A stretch of DNA of 64,000 bases, taken from the NCBI GenBank assembly GCA_004555915.1, contig SFJM01000004.1, positions 1-64,000 of the forward strand. The letters are read 5' to 3'. Positions 32,085-41,335 of the stretch are shown here, one piece after another. The notes beneath the pieces are model-generated. The model was given only the letters and a program-made list of their open reading frames with translations, was not told where the DNA came from and searched no databases. A program made the position numbers and the translations under genes. Numbering within the stretch: position 1 is the stretch's first letter; each line of letters begins with the position of its first letter. The DNA is from Clostridiales bacterium (lineage in GTDB: Bacteria; Bacillota; Clostridia; Oscillospirales; Butyricicoccaceae).

Positions 32085-32843
32085 TTACTGTTTTTTATCC
32101 ATCTGGATCAGCCTGCGGATGGCTGCCACAGCGGCGCGAATGCCGCGTTCTGCCGCCCCTTCCGGTACATCCGGCTGTTCACTGTCATCATTCCACAGTA
32201 CATTCAGAATCGCGCCGCAGCGCACATGCAGCGCTGCGCCTGCGGTAAACAGGGCGGCGGACTCCATCTCACTTGCCAGCACGCCTGCTGCCGTCCATGC
32301 GTTCCATTTTGCCTGCAGCTGTCCGGCAATCGGCATGACCTGCGGACGAATTTCCCCATAAAAGCTGTCTTTGGACTGGACCACACCCACATGGGTGCGA
32401 TACCCCAGCTGCTCACAGGCATCTGCCAGCGCACGCACCACCGGATAGCTTGCTGCGGCAGGATATTCCAGCGGAAGGTATTCCCGCGAAGTGCCCTCCT
32501 GACGGACCGCTGCGGTTGCCACAACCACATCCCCGCCAAGGACAGCCGCGTCCACACCGCCACAGGTACCCACACGGATAAAGGTATCCGCGCCGCATTC
32601 CACCAGTTCCTCCAGTGCAATGGCAGCCGATGGCCCGCCAATACCGGTAGAGCATACCGTGACCCGTTCCCCGCAGAGGCTTCCTGTCCAGACCTGAAAC
32701 TCCCGGTTGGAAGAAATCAGACGGGCATCCTCCAGATAGGCCGCTATGGCCGCACAGCGCCCCGGATCACCGGGCAGGATGGCATACCGTCCGATATCCT
32801 CTGTGGTACACTGTAAATGCATCTGTTTTCCATGAATCAGCAT
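32085..32843 (-). CDS. udp: Uridine phosphorylase-like nucleoside phosphorylase
   Basis: The 252-residue PNP/UDP-family protein has ILPGDPGR, CSTGIGGPSAAIALEEL, IRVGTCGGV and the SEMESAALF motif. It would split uridine or a related nucleoside with phosphate into base and ribose-1-phosphate. The pattern is closest to uridine phosphorylase; purine nucleosides cannot be ruled out. It starts 3 bases after the stop of the small DUF951 gene and has an AAGGGA site overlapping that stop, so the two are coupled. Confidence 0.88.
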   Translation of the reverse strand: MLIHGKQMHLQCTTEDIGRYAILPGDPGRCAAIAAYLEDARLISSNREFQVWTGSLCGERVTVCSTGIGGPSAAIALEELVECGADTFIRVGTCGGVDAAVLGGDVVVATAAVRQEGTSREYLPLEYPAAASYPVVRALADACEQLGYRTHVGVVQSKDSFYGEIRPQVMPIAGQLQAKWNAWTAAGVLASEMESAALFTAGAALHVRCGAILNVLWNDDSEQPDVPEGAAERGIRAAVAAIRRLIQMDKKQ

Positions 32844-32846
32844 CGT

Positions 32847-33047
32847 TCATCCCTTGCTTTCTGTTCCATCCGCATGCAGGATACTGCGGATATTTTTCTC
32901 CGCCTTGCTGCGCGGTATCATAATCATATGTCCACAGCCTGTGCATTTCAGCCGGAAATCCATACCAACACGCAGAACTTCCCATTGCTTGCTGCCACAT
33001 GGATGCGCTTTTTTCATTGTCAGGATATCACCCAGACGAATATCCAT
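32847..33047 (-). CDS. DUF951 small protein
   Basis: The 66-residue protein begins MDIRLGDILTMKKAHPCGS and carries KCTGCGHMIMIPR, the DUF951 pattern conserved in Firmicutes. The cysteines (HPCGS, CTGC) suggest a small zinc-binding fold. Function is unknown. GAGGAGG lies 9 bases before the ATG. It precedes udp in a two-gene unit. Confidence 0.88.
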   Translation of the reverse strand: MDIRLGDILTMKKAHPCGSKQWEVLRVGMDFRLKCTGCGHMIMIPRSKAEKNIRSILHADGTESKG

Positions 33048-33249
33048 TTCTCATCGCCTCCTCGTTTGCCTATCCATAGTTTACCATACCTGTCCATGGA
33101 AAGCCAGAGCCTGTCGGAAAAGTCATCAGCCAATCCATCTGCCCGGACAGGCAAATTTAACAGATTTCCAGCTATAATTTTCCGGTTTCCCGCATATAGT
33201 CAAAGCAGACAGGTTCAAAACGACGGATGATAGAGAACGGAGGGAGCAA

Positions 33250-34173
33250 ATGCATCCATATTATGCACCGGAAAGCCTGAAAACCTCGATTCCCCACCGG
33301 GAGGAGCTATACGCTGCCATGCAGGACGGCAGCATTCTGGAAGCCACTGCGACACGCTGTGACGCACGGCATAACCTGATTGTCGCGCTGGATGGTATGA
33401 CCGGCATCATCCCGCGGGAGGAATGTGCACTGGGTATTGATACGGGACAGACACGGGAAATCGCGATTTTATCCCGCGTGGGCAAACCGGTGTGCTTTCA
33501 GGTACAGCATATTGAACAGCATACAGCTTATCTTTCCCGCCGGTCTGCCCAGCAGCAGGCATTGCAGCATCTGATGACACAGCATCGTCCCGGTGATATC
33601 ATTGATGTCCGTGTGACCCACCTGGAGCCATTCGGTGCCTTTGTGGATGCAGGCTGCGGCATTGTCTCACTGATCGGCATTGAAAATCTTTCCGTCAGCC
33701 GGATTTTCCATCCCTCTGACCGTGTCCGCATTGGACAGGAGCTGAAGGCTGTCATCTCCAGCCTTGACCCGGATACCGGACGCATCTGCCTGACCCATCG
33801 GGAGCTTCTGGGCACATGGGAGGAAAACGCGGCACAGTTCACATCAGGGGAAACCGTCTGCGGCATTGTCCGCAGCGTGGAGGATTATGGCGTATTTGTC
33901 GAGCTGACCCCCAATCTTTCCGGTCTGGCAGAACAGCGGTTCCCGGTCACGCCGGGTGAAACCGTATCCTGTTACATCAAATCCATCCTGCCGGAACGTA
34001 TGAAAATCAAGCTGAATCTGATTGACCACATCAACCAGTCTCCGGCGGCACCGCCTCCACTGACGTATTTCATCGAGAGCGGGCATCTGTCCCGCTGGCA
34101 GTATTCTCCACCGTCCTGCACCACACGGCTGGTACAGACGGAATTTGACCCGCCGACGATAGAAGATTTTTAA
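33250..34173 (+). CDS. S1 RNA-binding domain protein (ribosomal S1-like)
   Basis: The 307-residue protein carries S1 motifs: a degenerate one (about 27-95), a clear one (about 112-183; GDIIDVRVTHLEPFGAFVD) and a third (about 200-255; GETVCGIVRSVEDYGVFVEL). It resembles short S1 homologues of Firmicutes that bind mRNA rather than a full 30S S1 protein. The ATG has GGAGGG upstream. A TATAAT at 33173-33178 may be its -10, with no good -35. It is a single gene ended by a bidirectional terminator. Confidence 0.85.
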   Translation: MHPYYAPESLKTSIPHREELYAAMQDGSILEATATRCDARHNLIVALDGMTGIIPREECALGIDTGQTREIAILSRVGKPVCFQVQHIEQHTAYLSRRSAQQQALQHLMTQHRPGDIIDVRVTHLEPFGAFVDAGCGIVSLIGIENLSVSRIFHPSDRVRIGQELKAVISSLDPDTGRICLTHRELLGTWEENAAQFTSGETVCGIVRSVEDYGVFVELTPNLSGLAEQRFPVTPGETVSCYIKSILPERMKIKLNLIDHINQSPAAPPPLTYFIESGHLSRWQYSPPSCTTRLVQTEFDPPTIEDF

Positions 34174-34197
34174 ATATCCGAAAAATAGGAATCAAAA

Positions 34198-34233
34198 CAC
34201 CTCATCTGCCAGTGTTTGCTGACAAATGAGGTG
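34198..34233. terminator. Bidirectional terminator between the S1 gene and glgB
   Basis: CACCTCAT (34198-34205) pairs with ATGAGGTG (34226-34233), extended by CTG/CAG-type pairs, with A-rich and T-rich flanks on the two sides. Confidence 0.85.
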
Positions 34234-34249
34234 CTTTATTTGCAAAATT

Positions 34250-36208
34250 TTAGAACTTGAAGATTGCTACGCCATATGCCGGCAGCGGATATTCAAACGA
34301 ATAGGGCTGTCCGTCGCATTCGCCCTTCACAGAATTGTAACTCTTCTGTGTGGTATCTGCGGCACCGCCAACCTCCGGTGCATTGGTGCTGAAGATCTTG
34401 GTGAACCGCTTTTTCTTCGGTACGCCAACACGGTAATCCGGACGGTCTACCGGGGTGAAGTTCACCACAAACAGCAGGTTGTTGCGCTTGGTCGGGGAGA
34501 ACCGCATAAAGCTGAATATGCTGCGGTCGCCATCGTTTGCATTGACCCACTGGAAGCCATCCCAGGTATCGTCCATGGCGTACAGGGCCGGATACTTCTG
34601 ATACAGCTTCAGCAGCTGGCCCACATATTCCTGCAGTGCAGCGTGCTTCTCATCCTGCAGGCAGCCCCAGTCCAGCTCTGTCGCTTCATTCCATTCATGC
34701 TTCTGGCCGAATTCCTGGCCCATGAACAGCAGTTTCTTGCCCGGATGGCCCATCATAAAGGCATACGCAGCCTTGAGGTTTGCAAACTTCTGCTCATACG
34801 TGCCCGGCATTTTCTCCAGCATAGAGCATTTCAGATGTACAACCTCATCATGGGAAATAACCAGAATATAGTTCTCACTATAGGCATAGGTCATGGAGAA
34901 GGTCATCTTGTTATGGTTGTACTTGCGGAAATACGGGTCACACTTCTGGTATTCCAGGAAGTCATTCATCCAGCCCATGTTCCACTTGAGGTCAAAGCCC
35001 AGACCGCCATCAACCGGCGAGCCGGTAACCATCGGCCATGCCGTGGATTCCTCCGCAATCATCACCGCACCCGGATGATTCTGGTGCACGATGGAATTCA
35101 GATGGCGGAAAAATTCAATGGCTTCCAGATTCTTATTTTCACCATACTGGTTGGCAATCCACTGGCCATCCTGCTTGCCGTAATCCAGATACAGCATGGA
35201 AGCTACCGCATCAATACGCAGGCCGTCCACATGGTATTCCTTCAGCCAGTACAGGGCGTTGGCAATCAGGAAATTCTTGACCTCATTGCGTCCGTAGTCA
35301 AAAATCTTGGTACCCCAGTCCGGGTGCTCGCCCTTCTTCGGATCACCGTATTCATACAGCGGATAGCCGTCAAAGTTTGCCAGTCCATGCTCATCCCGCG
35401 GGAAATGTGCCGGAACCCAGTCCAGAATGACACCGATTTTATTCTTATGCAGATAATTGACAAAGTACATAAAGTCCTTCGGCGTGCCATAACGGGAGGT
35501 CGGTGCATAGTAGCCGGTAACCTGATAGCCCCAGGAGCCGTCAAACGGATGCTCTGCCATACCAATCAGCTCAACATGGGTATAGCCCATCTTTTTCAGG
35601 TAGGCAACCAGCTCCGGCGCCAGCTCACGCATGGTATAATATCCCGGATCATCTTCATTTTCCGGTGCATGCTTTTTCCAGGAGCCCGGATGAATCTCAT
35701 AAATGGACATGGCTTCCTTCTTAAACTGGAAGTTCCTGCGCTGGTCCATCCAGCGTGTATCACTCCATTTAAAGTCATCAATGGAAGCAATCTTGGAGGC
35801 TGTTCCCGGGCGCAGCTCTGCGCTGAAGCCATACGGGTCACTCTTCAGGACGGTTCTGCCTTCCTGTCCGGTTACCGCATATTTGTACAGGTCGCCTTCC
35901 TTCATGCCCGGCATAAAGAGTTCATAAATGCCCAGCGGCTCCAGCCGTTTCATGGGATTGGCCTGTGTATCCCAGCCATTGAAATCACCGGTCAGGCAAA
36001 CGCTCTTCGCATTCGGTGCCCAGACGGCAAAATAAATACCCTTTTCTCCATCTTTTTCAGCGGCATGGGCACCCATCTTTTTATAGATTTCATAATGTAC
36101 ACCCTGACCGAATAAATACTGGTCAAATTCGGTGATAAACGGCGAGGTAATTGCAGCCTGTGCCTCCTTCGGTGCGGAACGACGCCTTGTGACCTTTTTC
36201 TTCTCCAT
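34250..36208 (-). CDS. glgB: 1,4-alpha-glucan branching enzyme
   Basis: The 652-residue GH13 enzyme makes alpha-1,6 branches in glycogen. A basic N-terminal tail (MEKKKVTRRRSAPK) is followed by a CBM48 domain (AVWAPNAKSVCLTGDFNGWD) and the catalytic barrel. Catalytic motifs: VILDWVPAHFP, DGLRIDAVASMLYLD (nucleophile Asp), IAEESTAWP (acid Glu) and ISHDEVVH. GGAGAA precedes the ATG. No other glycogen genes (glgA, glgC, glgP) are adjacent. It has its own promoter and a leader of about 125 bases. Confidence 0.97.
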   Translation of the reverse strand: MEKKKVTRRRSAPKEAQAAITSPFITEFDQYLFGQGVHYEIYKKMGAHAAEKDGEKGIYFAVWAPNAKSVCLTGDFNGWDTQANPMKRLEPLGIYELFMPGMKEGDLYKYAVTGQEGRTVLKSDPYGFSAELRPGTASKIASIDDFKWSDTRWMDQRRNFQFKKEAMSIYEIHPGSWKKHAPENEDDPGYYTMRELAPELVAYLKKMGYTHVELIGMAEHPFDGSWGYQVTGYYAPTSRYGTPKDFMYFVNYLHKNKIGVILDWVPAHFPRDEHGLANFDGYPLYEYGDPKKGEHPDWGTKIFDYGRNEVKNFLIANALYWLKEYHVDGLRIDAVASMLYLDYGKQDGQWIANQYGENKNLEAIEFFRHLNSIVHQNHPGAVMIAEESTAWPMVTGSPVDGGLGFDLKWNMGWMNDFLEYQKCDPYFRKYNHNKMTFSMTYAYSENYILVISHDEVVHLKCSMLEKMPGTYEQKFANLKAAYAFMMGHPGKKLLFMGQEFGQKHEWNEATELDWGCLQDEKHAALQEYVGQLLKLYQKYPALYAMDDTWDGFQWVNANDGDRSIFSFMRFSPTKRNNLLFVVNFTPVDRPDYRVGVPKKKRFTKIFSTNAPEVGGAADTTQKSYNSVKGECDGQPYSFEYPLPAYGVAIFKF

Positions 36209-36369
36209 TGCGTATTCTCCTTATCTCAATCGTTTGTACGAAGGCATATCTGAAATGCTGTTTTCGGATATTGCCTAAAGCAATACAGCCTTCCTACACA
36301 AAAGCAGTCGTGCTGTTTTCCTGTTTGTGCTATCTTCTTTATTATAATATGATTCCGCCCATTTGTAAA
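36209..36369 (-). promoter_or_regulatory. glgB promoter and structured leader
   Basis: On the minus strand TTTACA (36369-36364), 17 bases, TATAAT (36346-36341). The leader of about 125 bases contains a TATTGC/GCAATA hairpin around 36270-36285 and another stem pairing CACAAA with TTTGTG (about 36297-36330). No known riboswitch was recognised. The rest of the gap (36370-36532) holds a T-rich stretch and a possible TATGCT -10 (36495-36500) for the thioesterase gene. Confidence 0.7.
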
Positions 36370-36532
36370 TTATAAACAAAGTATTTTTGCAAATCACTTG
36401 CGGAATCATACATATTTTCTGATAGTATGATGGGAGATTCCTGTCAAATTCTGTCCCCGGTCATTTTTTTCTTTTCTTTTTCTCCAATTTGCGGTATGCT
36501 AAAAACAGTCTGAAATCAGAAAGGAGTCTGTT

Positions 36533-36967
36533 ATGAATCCGATTTATTCCTATGAACATCGTATTCAATATTATGAAACCGATGGCATGCGCATTGTCCA
36601 CCATTCCAATTACATCCGCTGGATGGAAGAAGCCCGGATTGCCTTTATGGAGGATGCAGGCTATGGCTACGAATGTATGGAACGGGATGGCGTTTCCATT
36701 CCGGTACTGTCTGTCAGCTGTGAGTATAAATCCATGATGCGGTTCGGCCAGACCTGCCGTGTGGAAGTCCGTATCACCCGGCTCACACCGGTACGCATGT
36801 CACTGTCCTACGCATTTTATGATGCCGCCACCAATGAGCTGTGCGGCACGGCTACCTCCGGCCACTGCTTCATCGGTGCCAATGGCCATCCGCTGTCACT
36901 CAAAAAGCATTTACCAGAAGTCTTTGACCTGTACCGCCAGCTTGTCTGGAAACCTGAAGAAAGCTGA
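36533..36967 (+). CDS. Acyl-CoA thioesterase, 4HBT hotdog fold
   Basis: The 144-residue single-domain hotdog protein of the YbgC/FadM/4HBT group shows YYETDGMRIVHHSNYIRWMEEAR, which contains the catalytic Asp17. It would hydrolyse a short or aromatic acyl-CoA; the substrate is unknown. AAAGGAG precedes the ATG. It is a single gene with a bidirectional terminator after it. Confidence 0.88.
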   Translation: MNPIYSYEHRIQYYETDGMRIVHHSNYIRWMEEARIAFMEDAGYGYECMERDGVSIPVLSVSCEYKSMMRFGQTCRVEVRITRLTPVRMSLSYAFYDAATNELCGTATSGHCFIGANGHPLSLKKHLPEVFDLYRQLVWKPEES

Positions 36968-36970
36968 AAC

Positions 36971-37010
36971 AAATGCCGTCTATCCGAAGTGTTCCGGGTA
37001 AACGGCATTT
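36971..37010. terminator. Bidirectional terminator between the thioesterase and alkD-like genes
   Basis: AAATGCCGT (36971-36979) pairs with ACGGCATTT (37002-37010), followed by TATT. Confidence 0.85.
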
Positions 37011-37012
37011 TA

Positions 37013-37705
37013 TTATGCTTTCTTTTCCTGTTCCCGCAGCCGTCGGATGCGTTCCCGGTTTTCTCCCGTAACCCGGCGGGAATCCATGATTTTCTGCAAG
37101 GCCTTATGCTTCGCTTCCGCATCCAGCCCGGCGGTCTGAAGCCAGTCCCATGTGAAATCGGCATCCTGAATATAACATACGGAAACCGCCCAGCCCACTG
37201 CCATTTTGACATAATAACCGGTATGGGTTACCTGCTCCAGCTGTTCCAGTACCTTCGGCAGCCATGCGCCACGGGCGAAATGCGCCAGCAGCATCACTAC
37301 ACCAAACCGAACGGCAAATTCCTGTTCGCTGTGCAGATATGGCAGGAGAAACGCCCAATAGACCTCCGGCTTTTTCTTTGCTTCCTTTAATCCGCAGCAG
37401 AAGCTGTCACACACCGACCAGTTGTCAATCAGCGGAAGAAAATCCCGGATGTACTGCAGCCGCTGTTCTGTGGGGCATTTCATGCAGCCGATGACCATAC
37501 CGCGCAGCATGACCTCCTCAAACAGCTCCCCGCAGGGCTCTGCCAGATAGGATTGATATGCACCGGCAATTTCCTTTGCCAGCCCACGCAGCTTTGGCAG
37601 CCGTACGCCCAGCATGGTACCGCAGCCTGGAACCAGTGCGGAGCTGAACTCCCGATAGCCATCCTCTGCCAGCGCGTATAATTGTTCCCGTATTGTTTCG
37701 TTCAT
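37013..37705 (-). CDS. DNA alkylation repair protein (AlkD-like HEAT-repeat glycosylase)
   Basis: The 230-residue all-helical protein matches the AlkD/AlkC HEAT-like family (GVRLPKLRGLAKEI, NWSVCDSF, FAVRFGVVMLLAHF). AlkD removes positively charged alkylated bases. Its start overlaps the stop of the upstream kinase-LRR gene by 4 bases (ATGA), so it is translated from the same message. Why a repair-type protein is coupled to a kinase is unclear. No strong ribosome binding site of its own is visible. Confidence 0.88.
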   Translation of the reverse strand: MNETIREQLYALAEDGYREFSSALVPGCGTMLGVRLPKLRGLAKEIAGAYQSYLAEPCGELFEEVMLRGMVIGCMKCPTEQRLQYIRDFLPLIDNWSVCDSFCCGLKEAKKKPEVYWAFLLPYLHSEQEFAVRFGVVMLLAHFARGAWLPKVLEQLEQVTHTGYYVKMAVGWAVSVCYIQDADFTWDWLQTAGLDAEAKHKALQKIMDSRRVTGENRERIRRLREQEKKA

Positions 37706-39720
37706 GGTTCACGCACCCGAATGCCATTCTGCTGGCAATACTGCCATGCATAGCTGTTTTCATTCGCAATCACCTGTACCCTGCTGCCGCCAAGCCGGCG
37801 TTTTGCCCTGCTGAAAAAGGCATTGTCCCCAATCTGCCGGACAGAGGAGGGAATCCGTATGGTTTTCAGGCTGTCACAGCAGGCAAATGCCTGTTCCCCA
37901 ATACGGCGCACGCCCTCCGGAATCACCACATTGGTCAGAGAGGTGCAGCCGTAAAAGGCACGGTCACGGATTTCCGCCAGACGGAACGGAAAATCAAACT
38001 GTGCCAGCGCCGTACAGCCCGCAAAGCATTCCTCGGAAATGATCGCAAGCCGCAGGGATACCTGTACGGAGGTCAGCCGTTTGCAATCGGAAAAGGCGCC
38101 GGCACCCAGACGGATACAACTGTCCGGCAGCAGGATTTTCTGCAAGCCGCTTGCATGGAATGCCTTTTCTCCGATGCTGCGCAGTGCCGTCGGCATGGCT
38201 ACCTGCTGCAGGGACGTACAGCCGTCACACAGCGCATCGGGCAGCGTTTCCACGGCATTGGGCAGGCGCAGGGATACCAGTGCCGTACAGCCCTGAAATG
38301 CCTGTTCCTCCAATATCTGCACCGAATCTGCCAGCTGGCAGCGGGTCAGCCGTGGGTTCTGGGCAAAGGTCCGTTTTCCGATTTTCTCCACACCGGTCTC
38401 ACAGCGCACCTCCGAAAGGCTGGTACACCGTGCAAATGCCTCCGCGCCGATTTCCGATACTGCTCCGCCAATGCGTGCCGAAACCAGATCCCGCCGTCCC
38501 CGGAAGGCACGGTCAGCAATCGACGCATACTCCTTCACCTGCAGGCTGTTAAACGGGAACCATGGGGCACGGATATGCCATGCAGGCAGGCGTGCTGCCA
38601 CCCGTGGGGTGAGTACGCCCCCATGTGCATGGGATTGCTGCTGCGGCTGGAAATCCAGTTTGTCCGCAATGTACCGCATCTCCGGTGTGGAAACCACGGC
38701 CAGGCCGAAGGTATGCAGCAGGGATGCCTTCGGCTGTCCCGGCTGCCAGAAATCCAGTGCAGTCTCCTGCGGTTGCGGCTGTTCCACCGGCTTCTGCTCC
38801 AGTCCGCACAGCGCGTCGTACATTTCCTGTGCGGAAGCATACCGCTCCTGCGGCTTCCAGGCACAGGCTTTTAAAATTACCTGTGCGAAGGCGGCATCCG
38901 CCTGTGAGGGCGGTGGGAGCATTTCCCCGTCCAGACGGCGCTGGATGGCCTCCTGCCAGGCACTCTGGGGCAGTCCTTCATAGAAAAACGGCAGGTAGCC
39001 GTCATTGGTCAGCTGATACAGCACCAGTCCCAGGCAATACAGATCCACCCGGGTATCATACCGCTCTGCCTGCAGCTCCCCGGTTTTCCGATGCAGCACC
39101 TCCGGTGCAATATATTGTTTGGTACCAATGGCGGTCCGGGCATGCAGCGTGCCGTCCAGCTGCTTGGCAATGCCGAAATCCCCCAGCTTGTAATCCCCAA
39201 AATCATTTTGGAAAATATTGTTCGGATTGATGTCCCGATGCAGGATGTCGGACTGGTGGCAGTAAATCAGGCCCCGGCAGATATCCTTGCCCAGCTTTCG
39301 TGCTTCCTCTACCGACTGCAGCCTGCCCCCATTGCGGCGCATCTGCTGGCCCACATTGTGCAGCAGCTCCATACGGATCACCAGGTCATAGCCCACAACC
39401 CTGCCATCTTCCACAATTTCAAATACGGCATGGTCATCCATGCTGACAACATGGCTCAGCCCCCGCAGCCGGTACAAGGTTTCCACCTCGCTCATGGCAG
39501 CGTCATAGGCCAGCTGCCGCAGCTCCTCCGGTGAACCGGCTAAGGTATGCTCCGGCAGGATTTCCACGGCCTTCAGTGCAGCTGTGGATACCATGCCAAA
39601 CAAATCCTGACATTCCACACGGTATACACGGCCATAGCTCCCGCTTCCGATTTCCCCGCGCAAATACCAGCCGCCAAACAGCGGCTCCTGCTGATGCAGC
39701 CGTTCCTCCAGTCCCTGCAT
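37702..39720 (-). CDS. Serine/threonine protein kinase fused to BspA-like leucine-rich repeats
   Basis: The protein (672 residues from the ATG at 39720) has an N-terminal Hanks-type kinase domain (about 15-305): glycine loop GEIGSGSYGRVY, Lys50 in ALKAVE, catalytic HRDINPNN (Asp163) and DFG (Asp181). The C-terminal half (about 400-650) is a run of LRR_5/BspA repeats (GEKAFHASGLQKI, DRAFYGCTSLTNV, GEQAFACCDSL). No membrane segment or PASTA domain is seen, so it is probably cytoplasmic. The start at 39720 is preferred over the ATG at 39741 because the promoter places the RNA start near 39750 and GAGGAAG lies between. Coupled to the AlkD-like gene. Confidence 0.9.
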   Translation of the reverse strand: MQGLEERLHQQEPLFGGWYLRGEIGSGSYGRVYRVECQDLFGMVSTAALKAVEILPEHTLAGSPEELRQLAYDAAMSEVETLYRLRGLSHVVSMDDHAVFEIVEDGRVVGYDLVIRMELLHNVGQQMRRNGGRLQSVEEARKLGKDICRGLIYCHQSDILHRDINPNNIFQNDFGDYKLGDFGIAKQLDGTLHARTAIGTKQYIAPEVLHRKTGELQAERYDTRVDLYCLGLVLYQLTNDGYLPFFYEGLPQSAWQEAIQRRLDGEMLPPPSQADAAFAQVILKACAWKPQERYASAQEMYDALCGLEQKPVEQPQPQETALDFWQPGQPKASLLHTFGLAVVSTPEMRYIADKLDFQPQQQSHAHGGVLTPRVAARLPAWHIRAPWFPFNSLQVKEYASIADRAFRGRRDLVSARIGGAVSEIGAEAFARCTSLSEVRCETGVEKIGKRTFAQNPRLTRCQLADSVQILEEQAFQGCTALVSLRLPNAVETLPDALCDGCTSLQQVAMPTALRSIGEKAFHASGLQKILLPDSCIRLGAGAFSDCKRLTSVQVSLRLAIISEECFAGCTALAQFDFPFRLAEIRDRAFYGCTSLTNVVIPEGVRRIGEQAFACCDSLKTIRIPSSVRQIGDNAFFSRAKRRLGGSRVQVIANENSYAWQYCQQNGIRVREP

Positions 39721-39756
39721 GGAATATCCACTTCCTCTCATGTTGATCTGTAAAAA

Positions 39757-39785
39757 ATTATATCAAATCCCACATTATCCGTCAA
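39757..39785 (-). promoter_or_regulatory. Promoter of the kinase-LRR gene
   Basis: On the minus strand TTGACG (39785-39780), 17 bases, TATAAT (39762-39757), with TGA before the -10 giving an extended -10. Confidence 0.9.
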
Positions 39786-39793
39786 TTACAGTC

Positions 39794-39839
39794 AAAAAAA
39801 CAGAGCTTCCCTGCCGGATACACCGGAAAGGATGCTCTG
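39794..39839 (-). terminator. Terminator of the MATE transporter gene
   Basis: CAGAGC (39801-39806) pairs with GCTCTG (39834-39839), with CCGG/CCGG pairing inside, followed on the minus strand by seven T. Confidence 0.82.
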
Positions 39840-39858
39840 CCATAGTCTTATTCTGCCA

Positions 39859-41247
39859 TTATGCTGCTTCGCGTTTGTTCTGCAGTTTATACAGCGGGGC
39901 AAGAATTTTGCGATGGATGCGCCGCAGGAACAGCAGGGAGCAGGTCAGCGAAGCAATTTCCGCAATGGGGAACGACCACCATACTGCATTGACTTCCCCG
40001 GTCAGGGACAGCAGGAAGGCTGCCGGAAGCAGGACAACCAGCTGGCGGGCAAAGGATACCAGCAGGCTGTAGATGCCGTTGCCCAGTGCCTGGAATGCGG
40101 AGGAACAGATGATGCAGATGCCTGCCACCAGGAAGCTCCAGGAAATGGTGCGCAGCGCCGGCTCACCAATGGCCAGCATGTCCGGCGAAGCGTTAAAAAA
40201 TCCCAGCAGTGTGTCGGGAATGAACTGGAAGGCTGCCAGACCGATCAGCATCAGCACCTCCGCATAGGTCATTGCCAGCTTGATGGTCCTGATAATACGG
40301 TCCGGCTTTGCCGCGCCGTAGTTATACGCCACAATGGGAACCATGCCGTTATTCATACCAAAAATCGGCATGAAAATAAAGGACTGCAGCTTGAAATATA
40401 CGCCGAATACCGCGGTGGCTGTGGAGGTAAACGCCAGCAGGATACGGTTCATGCCGTATACCATGACGGAGGAAATCGACATCATCAGGATGGACGGAAT
40501 GCCCACAGAATAGATCTGGCGAATGATACGGCCATGGGGGCGGAAGCCGCGGAAATTCAGGTTGACATCTGTATTGACCTTGATATTGAAGAAAATTGCC
40601 AGCAGGCTTGCCACAATCTGTCCGAAAACCGTAGCGGCTGCAGCGCCTGCAATGCCCATCTCCGGCATGCCAAACAGGCCGAAAATCAGGATAGGGTCCA
40701 TGATGATATTGATGACAGCACCGACCGTCTGGGTAATCATGGAATAAAAGGTACGTCCGGTAGCCTGCAGGATGCGCTCAAAATTCATCTGCATAAAGAT
40801 ACCGATGGAGCAGATGCAGCAAATGCTCAGATAGGTTTCACCATACTGGGTAATGACTGCGCTGTCCGTCTGGGTGCGGAAGAAAAAGCCGCATGCCGTC
40901 AGGCCAAAGAGCAGGAATGCCAGATAGCTGCATATGGCAAGAAACACACCATGCTTTGCCGCAGCATTGGCTCCTTCCTGATTTTTCTCACCCAGAGAAC
41001 GGGAAAGCAGTGCATTCATGCCCACACCAGTACCGGATGCCACAGCAATCATCAGGTTCTGCATCGGAAATGCCAGTGAAACCGCCGTCAGTGCGTCCTC
41101 ACAGATGCGGGATACAAAGATACTGTCCACAATATTATACATTGCCTGTACCAGCATCGAAATAATCATCGGCAGTGCCATGGTAATCAGCAGTTTGTTT
41201 ACCGGCATGACACCCATTTTATTTTCCTGTCTTACAGTCTCAGCCAT
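39859..41247 (-). CDS. MATE family efflux transporter
   Basis: The 462-residue protein has twelve predicted membrane segments and family features LPMIISMLVQAMYNIVDSIFV, GTGVGMNALLSR and GAALT-like helices repeated in both halves. MATE proteins expel cationic drugs or metabolites in exchange for Na+ or H+. The substrate is unknown. The ribosome binding site is modest (AAAGG, 10 bases upstream). It is a single gene, preceded by the terminator of the hypothetical gene upstream. Confidence 0.92.
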   Translation of the reverse strand: MAETVRQENKMGVMPVNKLLITMALPMIISMLVQAMYNIVDSIFVSRICEDALTAVSLAFPMQNLMIAVASGTGVGMNALLSRSLGEKNQEGANAAAKHGVFLAICSYLAFLLFGLTACGFFFRTQTDSAVITQYGETYLSICCICSIGIFMQMNFERILQATGRTFYSMITQTVGAVINIIMDPILIFGLFGMPEMGIAGAAAATVFGQIVASLLAIFFNIKVNTDVNLNFRGFRPHGRIIRQIYSVGIPSILMMSISSVMVYGMNRILLAFTSTATAVFGVYFKLQSFIFMPIFGMNNGMVPIVAYNYGAAKPDRIIRTIKLAMTYAEVLMLIGLAAFQFIPDTLLGFFNASPDMLAIGEPALRTISWSFLVAGICIICSSAFQALGNGIYSLLVSFARQLVVLLPAAFLLSLTGEVNAVWWSFPIAEIASLTCSLLFLRRIHRKILAPLYKLQNKREAA

Positions 41248-41287
41248 AAACTCAAACCTTTCTTTTTTCTTCCATCACAAAAGCAGA

Positions 41288-41325
41288 CGAAAAAAGAAGC
41301 CTGTTGTGTAAAACCTCTTTTTTCG
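41288..41325 (-). terminator. Terminator after the hypothetical gene at 41336
   Basis: CGAAAAAAGA (41288-41297) pairs with TCTTTTTTCG (41316-41325). The stem is A/T rich and supplies its own T run on the minus strand. Confidence 0.6.
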
Positions 41326-41335
41326 CCGCATCATT

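Noticed and set aside
36370..36532. Strong promoter for the thioesterase gene
   Set aside because: Only a TATGCT -10 could be seen; the matching -35 position is a T/C run without resemblance to the consensus.
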